NCBI RefSeq assembly: GCF_020382885.2
Contig: NC_058497.1
Span: 17,786,330-17,850,329 of the forward strand
From: Scatophagus argus
Lineage: Eukaryota; Chordata; Actinopteri; Scatophagidae
DNA length: 64,000 nt
Reading direction: 5' to 3'
Of the stretch, positions 24,095-36,300 are shown piece by piece; the first letter of the stretch is position 1, and every line of letters begins with the position of its first letter. The position numbers were made by a program, and so were the translations under genes. The notes beneath the pieces were generated by a model, which had not been told where the DNA came from, did not search any database, and saw only the letters and a program-made list of their open reading frames with translations.

Positions 24095-25140
24095 TGTGAG
24101 GTTTGGAAATAAATAATTAAAATGGTAACTTACAGTATCTGGCATATCCTGTGCAATTAAACAAAAAAATTCACCCTGATTTTAATAAGTAGATTTACAT
24201 TTTTTATGATTACATTTTGTTTTACTTATTTAGATGTGACTTTGAATGCTGTTTCACTGTTTTCTTATTTAAAAAATAATGTTTCATCAAGTTCTCAATA
24301 ATGTCAAAATGCACCACAAAAAAAGCATGACACTGAGTTCTTTTTTGACAGTTCGATAAAAAAAAAAACAAAAAAAAAAAACTTTTTTAAAACATTGTTT
24401 TCTTTGACTGGTGAGAATTTAAGTTTCATACAGGATGATCAGTTATGGCATGTTATATGCAGTATAAAGAAATTGATTTTTCATGATCTAATAGTTCTTA
24501 AGAATATTCATTTGTAGAAAATCATTAAACCTTCATGAAGTGCATACAGACTGAACTACTGACACCTTAGTTTTCTTTAAAACCTATCTGATATTCTATT
24601 GGATAGCCAGTCATAGGAATCTTTAATAAAATTTACATGATGTCAAAGTCTGAATCACTGTTATCTGGTTTCATAACAACAACAATACTAATGATAATAA
24701 TAATAATAATAAAATTAATAACTTTATTAATATACCACCTTTTAAAAAACAGATTTCAGAAGTACTTAATAATCAGTTGAAATCAGAACCCCAAAATCAA
24801 TCATAATTACAACATAGAAAGTAAATATAGACAATTGATTTACAAAATGTAGGAAATTGAAAAGTTAAAAACAGATATGAAAAGCATGGCAAAAAAAAAA
24901 AAAAATAGAAAATTAAATATAGGAAATAAGTCAGTCTATAAAAATGGGTTTTAAGAAGTTATTTAAATGTGTCATCTGCATAGCAATGGAAAGAGACATT
25001 GTGTCATTAAATAATGTGGCCGAGTGTGAGCATATGAATGGAGAATAACATTGGACCTAAAATTGAGCCCTGTGGCACACCACAGGTAATGCAGGCTGTG
25101 CAAGACATGTATTTACCTACAGTGACTGCAAAAGTTCTGT
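24095..25140. other. A4-A5 spacer, AT-rich; simple repeats only
   Basis: A-rich tracts at 24358-24382 and 24892-24905 and a short (TAA)n at about 24693-24715. From about 24985 to 25140 the sequence looks repetitive (GAGCCCTGTGGCACACCACA) but could not be assigned. Confidence 0.5.
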
Positions 25141-25404
25141 CTAAGAGATAAGAGCATGTACAGTGTCTCTGTTGCTCACCCAGGTCAGCAGATGGTCAAT
25201 TAAAATTTTGTGATGCACAGTATCAAAGGCTCTACTAAGATCTAAAAGAATTAAAATAGAGTTCTCTTCACTGTACACTGATAAAAGAAGGTTGTTGGTC
25301 ATGTTAAGGAGGGCAGTTTCTGTACTATGTCGTGTTCTGAAACCAGACTGAAATTTCAAAAAGAGGTCATTATGACACTGAAAGGGTATTGTAGGAGCCA
25401 AATT
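25141..25404 (-). mobile_element. LINE reverse-transcriptase fragment
   Basis: The minus strand reads FQSGFRTRHSTETALL then LILLDLSRAFDTVHHKIL, the highly conserved reverse-transcriptase segment of jockey/L2/Rex-type LINEs (the D of DLSxAFDTV is a catalytic aspartate). About 86 codons are open, but no further domain continues on either side. Dead 5'- and 3'-truncated fragment. Confidence 0.8.
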
Positions 25405-26400
25405 GGCTATTTTCTGTGTTCACAAGTGTTGTACGCATTTCTGCCAGTAGGTGGCAGTATCTATTTTTGGTCATGGATTGAGTCTATATAGGGAGGTGGG
25501 CTAATCAGTGTAGTGTGCACGCTGGGGAATTCATACGGTTTTTGACCGTGCCATGGTGTAACTTCACAGGTCAGAATAACGTGTTATGGTTAAAATGAGT
25601 ACCTTTGAGTCGACTGTATGTAGCCTAATAAACCTGGAATACAATCAGTAGTGTTTGGTCATAGGCTGTGTTATGCATTTGCACCTGCATGCACCTACAC
25701 TGGCACGCGTACAAGCCTTTTAAACCACCAGCATGCGCGGATAGCGGCAAAGGGCCATTATAGGTATTCTTTCTTTTGTTGGTAATTGTGTCAGCTAAGG
25801 GTGTAGGCTGTGGGGTGTCTCTCCATTCAGAAAACCTGATTTACACATGTAACATTCTACTCAAAAAAGTGCCATCAAGAAAGAAAACTGGAGGCTAGGA
25901 TGGCAAATAGGCCTACCTCTACCCAGAGAGCTGAAATAATCAGAGACAAAGACTGCACACACAGCATAGCTCAGCATGCTAAACACTGAAGAGTGTAGTC
26001 TCACTGAATTGTTCATGTTTATTATGGTGGACTGTCATCTGTCATCTTCAACTAAAGTTTAAGAGTAGGAGCTGGGAAAAATGACCATTCAGAATTTTAA
26101 ACATTCAAAATGTTCAAAAACGCCTTTAATAAGTTTATCTTTTTCATCTAGCAAAATTATCAGCAATGTAACTGATTGGTGTTCAGTTTCAAGGACCCTA
26201 TTTCCTCTCAACATATAGAATTTGCTTCAAAATATTTATCATTTTTTAATGAATATGAGCTGAAGCAAAGCAAAAAAGTTTATAAGCATAGGACAAAATT
26301 ATGAACATCCTTGGTGTTTACAATAATAACTTTACAAGTGGACAAAATAGACAGGGACACTGAATGAAGAATATTATACACACAGCCCACAGACATTTTT
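25405..26400. other. A4-A5 spacer, unassigned; possible old LTR-like segment
   Basis: Between about 25425 and 25690 there is a TATA-like TCTATATAGGG followed by AATAAACCTGGAA, an arrangement seen in LTRs, but no clear ends or target duplication were found. Past 26200 it resembles the A4 distal upstream region. Confidence 0.3.
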
Positions 26401-26410
26401 TTTCCCAGAA

Positions 26411-26506
26411 GTTCATCAAAGACCACTGGGTGAGGGCACCCTCGGTAGTGTAGTCACCTGATGTACAATTGAAGGAGGTAGGCTTTCATTTGAGAATCTT
26501 TATAAA
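26411..26506 (+). promoter_or_regulatory. A5 proximal promoter: conserved boxes plus TATA
   Basis: GTTCATCAAAGACCACTGGG (26411-26430), GAGGGCACCCTC (26432-26443), CACCTGATGTACA (26455-26467, the most diverged copy of the third box) and TATAAA (26501-26506), 48 bp before the ATG. Confidence 0.55.
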
Positions 26507-26553
26507 CCAGTGACAACACACATATAGAGTTCTGGTATATAGAAACTCGAGCG

Positions 26554-29500
26554 ATGGAGATCTTCGCTCTCTTTATTGGCCTGAATCTGTCTCTTGGGTT
26601 GGGTGAGCTGGATTCAGTTCTTGCCTTGAATGCTTCTGAGGATAGTCAGAGACAAAGGGCTGGGCTTGCAGAGGATAAGAGTGGTGCTGAGGCCATCTCA
26701 TCTATGAGATGTAAACACCAAGGTTCTGCTCGTCTGCCTGCTTTCTCAACGGATGGTGACTATGTGATTGGAGGTGTTTTCTCCATACACACCTACATGC
26801 TCACAGTCAAACATAACTACACCACCATGCCTGAGCCACTGAGGTGCACAGGGAGGTCAGTAAGAGGGTGAAGTGGGAAAAAAGATGATTGATGTGGAGA
26901 TAGAAATGTTTTGTTTTGTATAATGTGCTTACAGTCATGTAGCAAATCTTTTGTGTGATGTTGAAAACTTAAAAAAAAATCTTTTTCTCCATTAAGTGCC
27001 AAATCATTGATTGCAGAAATTAATTTTACATTTATAAAAGTAGTATTGCCGTTTGTTTCTAAACCTAAACAATACATGTGTTTAATCTATTTTCTCAAGT
27101 TACTTAACAGGAATAAACAATATTCCTGTGAAGTCAAGTAATTTGTTATCACACATTTAGCGCATCTATTGTTCATAACTATGCATTGAGCTCCGCAGTT
27201 GAATTCACAAACTGAAAAGAAAACTTTGCTCTGAAAATTGTGATCTGCTCATCGAGTAAATTTGGACAGTGACATGAGTGTCTGTGTGCAGCATTGAGGC
27301 CCGTGAACTGCGCTTCTCACGCGCAATGATCTTCGCCATCGAGGAGATTAACAACAGCTCGGAGCTGCTGCCAGGCATCAAACTCGGTTATCAGATCCAC
27401 GACTCGTGCGCTTCAGTGCCGCTGGCGATGCATGCGGCGTTACAGCTTTCAAATGGTTTGGACCCGGTGTTTTACACGGGCGATAATTGCTCACAGTCAG
27501 GTATGGTGATGGCCATCATCGGTGAGTCTGGCTCCACTCCATCCATCAGCATGTCGCGCATCATCGGGTCCTTTAACATTCCACAAGTAAATACTTTTTA
27601 AATTCATTGACAAGACTGTTTAGTATGTCCTAGGTCACCGCTGATTTTATTTATTTATTTTATGTTTGCTTTATTTTTTGTCTGACCCGTTAAAGAATTA
27701 CATTTCTGCCTTCCTTCAGGTGAGCTACTTTGCCACTTGTGCATGTCTGTCCGATAAGCTGCAGTTCCCGACTTTCTTCAGAACAATCCCGAGTGATCAG
27801 TTCCAGGCTGACGCGCTGGCCAAGCTGGTGAAACACTTTGGCTGGACTTGGATAGGTGCTGTCCGCTCGGATTCGGACTATGGCAATAACGGCATGGCGA
27901 CTTTCCTGCAAGCAGCCCAGAAGGAGGGGATCTGTGTGGAATACTCTGAATCTTTCCATCGATCCCACCCACGCAGCAGGATCCAGAGAGTAGCAGACGT
28001 TATCCGCAGGTTTCTGCATCACTGATTGTGCTTTTGTGTCCTGTGTGACACTGACCTTGGGTACACAAAACCATAAAAAGTTGAATGTAATATGGAAGGT
28101 GATTTTATTAGTAGTAAATATATATTTTTCCCATTCCATTATTTCTCTCCGATCTATCACTGACATGTCTTAACAATTAGTTTGTGAGACCAGTAGGCCT
28201 ACTGTACATTGACCGCAACAGTAACTCAAATATTTCTCATGTTTAATTGTGTTAACTGTTTTGATAATAATGTTTCTCCAGGTCAACAGCTACAGTTGTT
28301 GTGGCATTTGTAGCATCTGGAGAAATGAGGATTCTGCTGGAAGAGTTGTCAAATGAACCTCCACCACCTCGCCAGTGGATCGGCAGTGAATCCTGGGTAA
28401 CAAACCCAGGTTTGCTGAGATTCAGCTTCTGTGCTGGAGCCATTGGATTTGGCATTCAGCGATCTGTCATTCCAGGTCTGAGAGAATTCCTCCTGGATCT
28501 CTCTCCTGCTAAAGTGGCTGCCTCTCCAGTGCTGACTGAGTTCTGGGAGGAGGCTTTCAACTGCAAGTTGGGCAAAAGTGAGAAAGTTATGTTGATTAGT
28601 CACTCTGCTTTCTTTGAGGAGAGTTCATATGAATTTGGCTGCAGGGTTTTCACAGTGTAAACACTGAAGTCGTGAGCATGTGCACACAGTGAGAGATAGC
28701 ATCCAGGCCACAAAGCCCAATAGAGGTTAAAAATTACAAGCTTCAGTTGGTATAATTTGGCTATTATCCTGAGTTTAGAACTGAGTTTAGATTGTTTATA
28801 CATTTTAAACATATTTAAAAAGGTCATCAGTTAAAACAAAGGTTCTGTAAATTATTTCCTTTAGGTAAATGTGACTAATTTTTGATCACTGAACATTGTT
28901 AATTTAGTGGCAAAACATAAACTGATGCAATAGCTATTTAAAAGAAGCTAGACATAAAACAAGAAGAATAATGAAAAAAGCACCTTCTTCTGTCTCTGTG
29001 TGTTTTCAGCTGCAGCCGTGGATGAGAGAGTGTGTGATGGATCTGAAGACATACAGACACTCCAGAGCCAGTACACTGACACATCTCAGCTCCGAATCAC
29101 TAACATGGTGTACAAGGCTGTTTATGCAATAGCACATGCCATTCATAATTCAGTGTGTCAGGAAACAAATTCTACAACTCAGTGTGACAAAATCACCAGG
29201 ATAGAGCCTAAGCAGGTTAGCTGAAATGAACAAGTGAACACCCCGATGCTTTTTTCCCACTCTCCCTCACTGTCATATCATACTTGTTCATCACAGATTG
29301 TTATTCAACTGAAGAAAGTAAATTTTTCCCAAAATGGTTATGATGTGTCATTTGATGCCAATGGGGATCCTGTGGCCACATATGAACTGGTTAACTGGCA
29401 AAAGAGTGAAAGTGGCAGCCTTGAGTTGGTGACAGTAGGTTTCTATGATGCATCACTGCCAGCAGGCCAGGAGTTCAGTATCAACAGGAACCTCACCTGG

Positions 29501-31172
29501 ATGGAGGGCAGCACACAGGTAAGGAGGCCAACATCAGTGATTCAATATCAAACATCAGATTTGGTGTTTTAAAAGGAAACACTATTCATTTTTTATCCCT
29601 GTTTGACCCTGTCCATATCGACTAACAAGAGATCCATTCATAATATAATATAATATAATATTTAAGATATGTGGAACAAAATCCATCCTTCTCACATTGT
29701 ATTAAAACAGCATCCAAAATTCAGGTAATATGAGACCTCACCAATTAAGTGGGTACGTATGTAAGAACAGTATTTGCGGTATAAATTTTATATTTTCCAA
29801 GATAGTGTAAAATAAACTAAACTGGAATGGAAAAAACTGTAACTTACATAACATAACCAAGATACTGAAGTGGCTGTAGGAAGTTTTTTTCTTCAAAACC
29901 AATATCATCAACAGGATTTGTTACAAATGCTAGTGACATTTTCTGTGCATTGATTGGTATGTGTGTATTGCTTTAACACAGACAACAATTTGAACATATT
30001 GATTAATCCTGTGATCTGTGTAGCACACTTGAATATGTCTGAATTGCTTTGTATCTCCATGTCAGGTCCCTGTGTCAGTGTGCAGTGACAGCTGTCCTCC
30101 AGGAACTCGTAAAGTGCTGCAGAAAGGAAACCCCATCTGCTGTTATGATTGTATACTGTGTCCTGAGGGAGAGATTAGCAATGCTACAGGTAACTTTTTG
30201 GTTCTAATGCATGTTGACAACATCAAAGATTTGCCTGCTAAAAGTTCTTTTTGGTTTGTTTTTTCAGATTCCCCTGATTGTTTCCCTTGCCCCAAGGAGT
30301 TCTGGCCTAATGCAGAGAGAGACTCTTGTCTCCCCAAGCCTGTAGAGTTTCTGTCCTTTGACGAGGTCCTAGGAATCATCCTGGCTGCATTCTCAGTTGC
30401 TGGTGCCTGTCTTGCCATTATAACAGCGGCTGTGTTCTTTCATCACAGGACATCCCCGATTGTCAGGGCCAACAACTCTGAGCTGAGCTTCCTGCTGCTC
30501 TTCTCCCTGACTCTCTGTTTCTTATGTTCATTAACTTTCATTGGAGCACCCACTAAATGGTCCTGCATGCTGCGCCACACAGCATTTGGGATCACCTTCG
30601 TCCTCAGCATCTCTTGTGTTCTTGGGAAAACAATAGTTGTGTTGATGGCCTTCAAAGCTACACTCCCAGGTAGTAACGTCATGAAATGGTTTGGTCCTCC
30701 ACAGCAAAGAATGACTGTGGTGTCTTTTACATTTGTTCAAGTTTTAATATGTACCATTTGGTTGGTTCTTAGTCCCCCTTTTCCGATTAAAAACCTGACC
30801 ACATACAAAGAGAGGATCATCCTGGAGTGTGCACTGGGCTCAGATATTGGGTTCTGGGTTGTGCTCGGGTACATCGGCCTTCTGGCTGTCTTTTGCTTAG
30901 TGTTAGCCGTCTTAGCCCGCAAACTACCTGATAATTTTAATGAAACCAAGCTTATCACCTTCAGCATGTTGATATTCTGTGCAGTGTGGATCACCTTTAT
31001 CCCAGCGTATGTCAGCTCTCCTGGGAAATTTACTGTGGCTGTGGAGATATTTGCCATTCTGGCCTCCAGTTTTGGACTAATTTTGTGTATATTTGCTCCA
31101 AAATGTTTCATCATATTGTTTAAACCAGAGAAGAACACAAAGAAACATTTACTGAACAAAAATCAATCCTAA
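26554..31172 (+). CDS. A5: V2R/OlfC-type class C receptor, complete, 879 aa
   Basis: Eight coding exons: 26554-26855, 27292-27586, 27720-28009, 28282-28577, 29010-29215, 29297-29518, 30066-30189 and 30268-31172 (TAA); 2640 nt. Exon 1 is three codons shorter after the signal peptide ([20 protein letters not shown]), so pocket residues are Ser182, Thr205, Asp225, Tyr253 and Glu332. Exons 1, 2, 4 and intron 5 are distinct from A1/A2, but intron 6 (with its TATAA repeat) and the exons after it match A1/A2 closely, which suggests the 3' end was converted from that type. The CRD-7TM intron is 78 nt and open. The C-terminus is KNQS. No disruption is seen. Its 3' end faces A6. Confidence 0.94.
29639..29662. 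repeat. Short (TATAA)n in intron 6 of A5
   Basis: About four units, at the same intron position as in A1 and A2. Confidence 0.85.
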
Positions 31173-31183
31173 GGTATCTCGGC

Positions 31184-31246
31184 ATGGTGGTGCGGTGGTC
31201 AGCCTCACAGCAAGAGGGTTCCAGGTCCGAATCCTGGTCCAGGGGA
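31184..31246 (+). mobile_element. SINE head fragment (DANA/mermaid type)
   Basis: GCATGGTGGTGCGGTGGTCA and AGCAAGAGGGTTCCAGGTCC match the tRNA-like head of the SINE in A2. The body is missing. It begins about 10 bp after the A5 stop codon, so it probably lies in the 3' UTR. Confidence 0.75.
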
Positions 31247-32430
31247 TGCAAGAGCACCTTGTTTCTGAAATCTTTTTTTGGCTTTTACCAATTGTGAATT
31301 CACTACTACTGGAAAATATCTTTCAATATATGTGAAAATTCATAGGTTTGCCTACCCCTGACCCTGAGAGCTGTGTTGTTGGTAGAATTCACATATTGAA
31401 CCCAGGTAACCAGTCTGATTAAGAAAAATCCAAACTCTGACTGTGATATTAAACTTTATCCCTCAAATGGGACACATGACATGCTGAGAGTCTGGTGTGG
31501 GAAGAGAGCTGGCTGGCCTGCACCTGGTGGTTGGGCCTTCTCCAATGGGCCCAATAATAAAGAAACATTTCAGTTAAAATGTCAACCAAGCTTTACACCA
31601 CCATTTTACTGAACACCATCTGTCTTGGAACCACCTTTTTGTGCTACCACAAAAGTGCTGAACATCTTTTGCTATCCAACCAAAAATGTATAAAGTTCAA
31701 TTCAACATTGTATGCTACTAAGATTGATAAATCACTGCTGTCCATGTTGATATTTTGTGGCAGGTATTGACCAGATGATGAATTTCCACTTATGCTAATG
31801 CTTTAGTGTCTGAAAATTTACACACTTCATTTTGTTGTCAGCTATACCGAATGCTTGTGTGTACTGTTTCTGTTGCTTTTTCATTAGTTCTGCAACAGTA
31901 AACAAAAGCATGAGTATATAATTTGTTTTTCTTGTATTCAACTGACAAAACAGTTTGTTATTTCACAAAAAATAATGACTTGTTTGTTTTTCAATATTAT
32001 GCTCATGTCAAAACTAGAATTTTTTTTTAAAATTGGGCAAGGACTGAATTTGAATTTGATATTCAGTGTGTCTGATTTGTGTAGCGTGCTATAAAGAATG
32101 TTGATGTAAGATACAGCCATGATAATATATTCGACTAATTCGTGTAATTTGTCTCAAATGCGTTGTGCTTCCACAATGTCCACCAAACCTGATGGAGGTA
32201 GGGCAAACCTACTCTAAAATATGCATATCCAAAACAGTCTCACAGACCTATTAAACAGGAGCACCATGGGGTAAATTTTGCCTGTCAGTTTTTCAATTGT
32301 ACATTACTTTGTTTAAAATATTGAAGTCAAGCATTTGTTTACTTTTCTTAAAATTGTGTTGTATTGCAATCCTTATTGTTAAATATAGTTAAAATCAGTG
32401 CAGATTAAAAACACCGCAAACCACCTTCAG
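31247..32430. other. A5-A6 spacer, unassigned AT-rich sequence
   Basis: No receptor exon, repeat family or promoter was recognised on either strand. Confidence 0.45.
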
Positions 32431-32438
32431 CTTAAGGC

Positions 32439-32520
32439 AAGCTTCCCCCCCTTCTCATGCACCTCAGCTTACTATGCATCAGAGACAGGACACCCTGAGT
32501 TGTCTCTGATGAACTCTTGT
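32439..32520 (-). promoter_or_regulatory. Orphan copy of the subfamily A upstream block, no gene attached
   Basis: On the minus strand this matches the A-gene promoter boxes in order: a GTTCATCAGAGA box (32503-32514), a CAGGGTGTCC box (32486-32497), a TAAGCTGAG box (32463-32471) and a GGGAAGCTT stretch (32440-32449). No TATA box and no exon 1 follow on that strand. It is probably the leftover of a lost minus-strand A gene. Confidence 0.5.
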
Positions 32521-32931
32521 ACAATGTAATTCATAATGAGTGTCATTGTCTCATTTCTCCTCTTGCAAAGTTACCATTGTAAACAATGAATAAAGTTCAA
32601 GTTTTGTTCTACCCTTCATCTTTATTTCTTGTTTAAGCTCAAAATGTATTTAAACCGAAAAAAAATGTACACATTCAAAAATGAGTATTCAAAAATGATA
32701 TATTTGACTTTTTTTTTAACAAAAAGTAAATAAAAAGCTCAATACTACAATTTTTTGTTTTAAATTTTGACTTTATTCAAATAACATTTATTCTATTACA
32801 TTTAAATTATTATTATTATTATAAGGACATTCAAAAAGTGACACTGAAAGACAGAAAATGTACAAAATACAGCCAACAGTCTGTCAACTACGAGAAGATT
32901 ATGGTAAATGTGCACAGTATGAGCTCTACAT

Positions 32932-33101
32932 CAGTGGTGGAAGAAGTATTCAGGTCCTTTACTGAAGTAAATGTAGACTACTTATACCACACTCTAAAAG
33001 TACTCCACTACAAGAAAGAGTCCTGTGTTCAAAACCTTACTTCAGTAATAGTATTTATTAGCAAAATGTAATTCAAGTATGAAAAGTAAAAGTATTCATT
33101 T
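32932..33101 (+). mobile_element. hAT-like non-autonomous DNA transposon fragment
   Basis: CAGTGGTGGAAGAAGTATTC followed by CCTTTACTGAAGTAAATG, GTACTCCACTACAAG and AAAAGTAAAAGTATTC is the signature of a very common fish short transposon (typically CAGTGGTGGAAGAAGTATTC ends). The second end was not found, so the copy appears partial. Confidence 0.6.
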
Positions 33102-33305
33102 GAGAGAAAACTGCTATATATTATGTCAATAAATAATTGCTACTATGTGAACATTTATTGTATTAATATGAAATGGATATAATCAAATTATGTATAAATA
33201 CCTTGAAACTGTGCATAAGTGCAATAACTGATTATGAACTTAGTGATATTCCATCACCATTAATGAGTTATGATATATCTCAACAATTTACTATTCTCAA
33301 ATTTC

Positions 33306-36300
33306 TTAGAACTGATTTTTGTTCATTAAATGTTTCTTTGTGTTCTTCTCTGGTTTAAACAATATGATGAAACACTTTGGAGCAAATATACACAGAATTA
33401 ATCCAAAACTGGAGGCCAGAATGGCAAATATCTCCACAGCCACAGTAAATTTCCCAGGAGAGCTGACATACGCTGGGATAAAGGTGATCCACACTGCACA
33501 GAATATCAACATGCTGAAGGTGATAAGCTTGGCTTCATTAAAATTATCAGGTAGTTTGCGGGCTAAGACAGCTAACACTAAGCAAAAGGCAGCCAGCAGG
33601 CCGATGTACCCGAGCACAACCCAGAACCCAATATCTGAGCCCAGTGCACACTCCAGGATGATTCTCTCTTTGTATGTGGTCAGGTTTTTCATTGGAAAAG
33701 GGGGACTCAGAGCCAACCAAATGGTACATATTAAAACTTGACCAAATGTAAAAGACACCACAGTCATTCTTTGCTGTGGAGGACCAAACCATTTCATGAT
33801 GTTACTACCTGGGAGTGTAGCTTTGAAGGCCATAACTACTACTATTGTTTTCCCAAGAACACAAGAGATGCAGAGGACGAAGGTGATCCCAAATGCTGTG
33901 TGGCGCAGCATGCAGGACCACTTAGTGGGTGCTCCAATGAAAGTCAATGAACATAAGAAACAGAGAGTCAGGGAGAAGAGCAGCAGGAAGCTCAGCTCAG
34001 AGTTGTTGGCCCTGACAATCGGGGATGTCCTGTGACGAAAGAACACAGCCGCTGTTATAATGGCAAGACAGGCACCAGCAACTGAGAATGCAGCCAGGAT
34101 GATTCCTAGGACCTCGTCAAAGGACAGAAACTCTACAGGCTTGGGGAGACAAGAGTCTCTCTCTGCGTTAGGCCAAAACTCCTTGGGGCAAGGGAAACAA
34201 TCAGGAGAATCTGAAAGAAAAAAATCAAAAGGCTTTCAGCAGTCAAATATTTGATGTCATAAATATGCATTAGAAACAAAAAGTTACCTGTAGCATTGCT
34301 AATCTCTCCCTCAGGACACAGTATGCAATCATAACAGCAGATGGGTTTTCCTTTCTGCAGCACTTTACGAGTTCCTGGAGGACAGCTGTCACTGCACACT
34401 GACACAGGGACCTGACAAGAAAAGTCAGGAATTTAGTTGTGCTATGCAGCAGGATTAAGGGAGTTGTCCACAAGACCATCTTAGAGCAATACTCACACTC
34501 CAATAGTATTCAAAGTGTTTTTTCTCTGTAATGATTCCTTTTGTTTATAGTTTATGTTAATAAAATATCCACTTGATGTTAGACAACTGCTTTTGGCCTC
34601 CTTACTTGTGTTCTACCTTCCATCCAGATGAGGTTCCTGTTGATGGTGAACTCCTGGCCTGCTGGCAGTGATGCATCATAGAAACCTACTGTCACCAACT
34701 CAATGCTGCCACTTTCACTTTTCTGCCAGTTAACCAGCTCATATGCAGCCACAGGATCCCCATTGGCATCAAATGACACATCATAACCATTTTGGGAAAA
34801 ATTTACTTTCTTTAGTTGAGTGAGAAGCTGTGAGGATGAAGGAACATGAAAACAAGGAAGGAGAAAAATGACAACTTATGAAAAACATAAATACTTAATT
34901 TCATATAAATCACATAAAAGAGCACTTGGGTGTTCACCTGTTCAATTTGACTGACCTGTTTTGATTCTATCCAGGTGATTTTGTCACACTGAGTTGTAGA
35001 ATTTGTTTCCTGACACACTGAATTATGAATGGCATGTGCTATTGCATAAACAGCCTTGTACACCATGTTAGTGATTCGGAGCTGAGATGTGTCAGTGTAT
35101 GGACTCTGGAGCGTCTGTATGTCTTCAGATCCATCACACACTCTCTCATCCACGGCTGCAGCTGAAAACACACAGAGACAGAAGAAGGTATTTTTAGCTT
35201 ATATATTACAGTGTTATTTTTCTCTTATATGACATGTATTTTTTTATGATTTCTTTTTGGTTTTTTAACCTACCAAAAATTAACTTGCAGAAAATCATCA
35301 TGTCTATATTCTTTGTCACTATGCCATGTACTATTTTCTTTTTCAAAGAACTGTTCTGTAGACATGCTTTCATCTATTTCCTTTAAAGAGCTGCTGCTTC
35401 AGATTATGTCCAGTCCAGTTTTGTTGTGATTTTGTTTTTTTTTTTTTAACTTATGCCTACCACACAATTCAGTTGTCTAATGATTAGTCAAATTTATAAA
35501 TGTAAAAAAAAAATGTCCTCAACTTTCCTTTGTATCACAAATTGGCTTGACAGGTTTTAATATGTTTAAGATAAATTATCTAAAATTACTGTCATTATAA
35601 TGCCCTAACCAGACCTTCAATAGATGAATGCTACTAAGTACGTTTTTAATCTCTATTTAGCATGGCCTGGATACTGTCTAATTACTGTGTGATTGTGATT
35701 ATGACATCACCGTGAACCCAATGCAGCCAACCACTTCTCCAAGACAGCAGAGGGCCTGAAATTAACCTAAAATCATTCAGTGAGAATATTCACAGAGCTA
35801 CATCATCCGTCTACCTCATGTCTTTGTTCAATATCAATAGATTTTCCTCTCTGTAGAAATCTGGGATTTGATCTAGAAGCAACAGATGACTTTTTAGATA
35901 TATAAATATAACGCAGGAAACTCATCTCAGACAATCATTAAAACAACTTAGCCACAACGATCCAACTGTGAACATCACTGATGTAAAAATAAATAAATAA
36001 ATTTAAAAAAAGCACAAATTTCTCACTTTTTCCCAGCCTGCAGTTGAATGCCTCCTCCCAGAACTCAGTAAGCACTGAAGAGGCAGCCACTTTAGTGGGA
36101 GAGAGATCCAGCAAGAATTCTCTCAGACCTGGAATGACAGATCGCTGGATCCCAAATCCAATGGCTCCAACATTGAAGCTGTACTTCAGCATCTCTGGGT
36201 CGGTAACCCAGGACTCACTGCCGATCCACTGGCGAGGAGGAGAGGGCTCCAGTGACAGCTCCTTCAGCAGGATCCTCAGTTCTGTAGAGGCTACAAATGC

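Noticed and set aside
25425-25700. Possible further LTR (TATA-like followed by AATAAA)
   Set aside because: No matching ends or target duplication could be found; kept only as a remark in the spacer entry.
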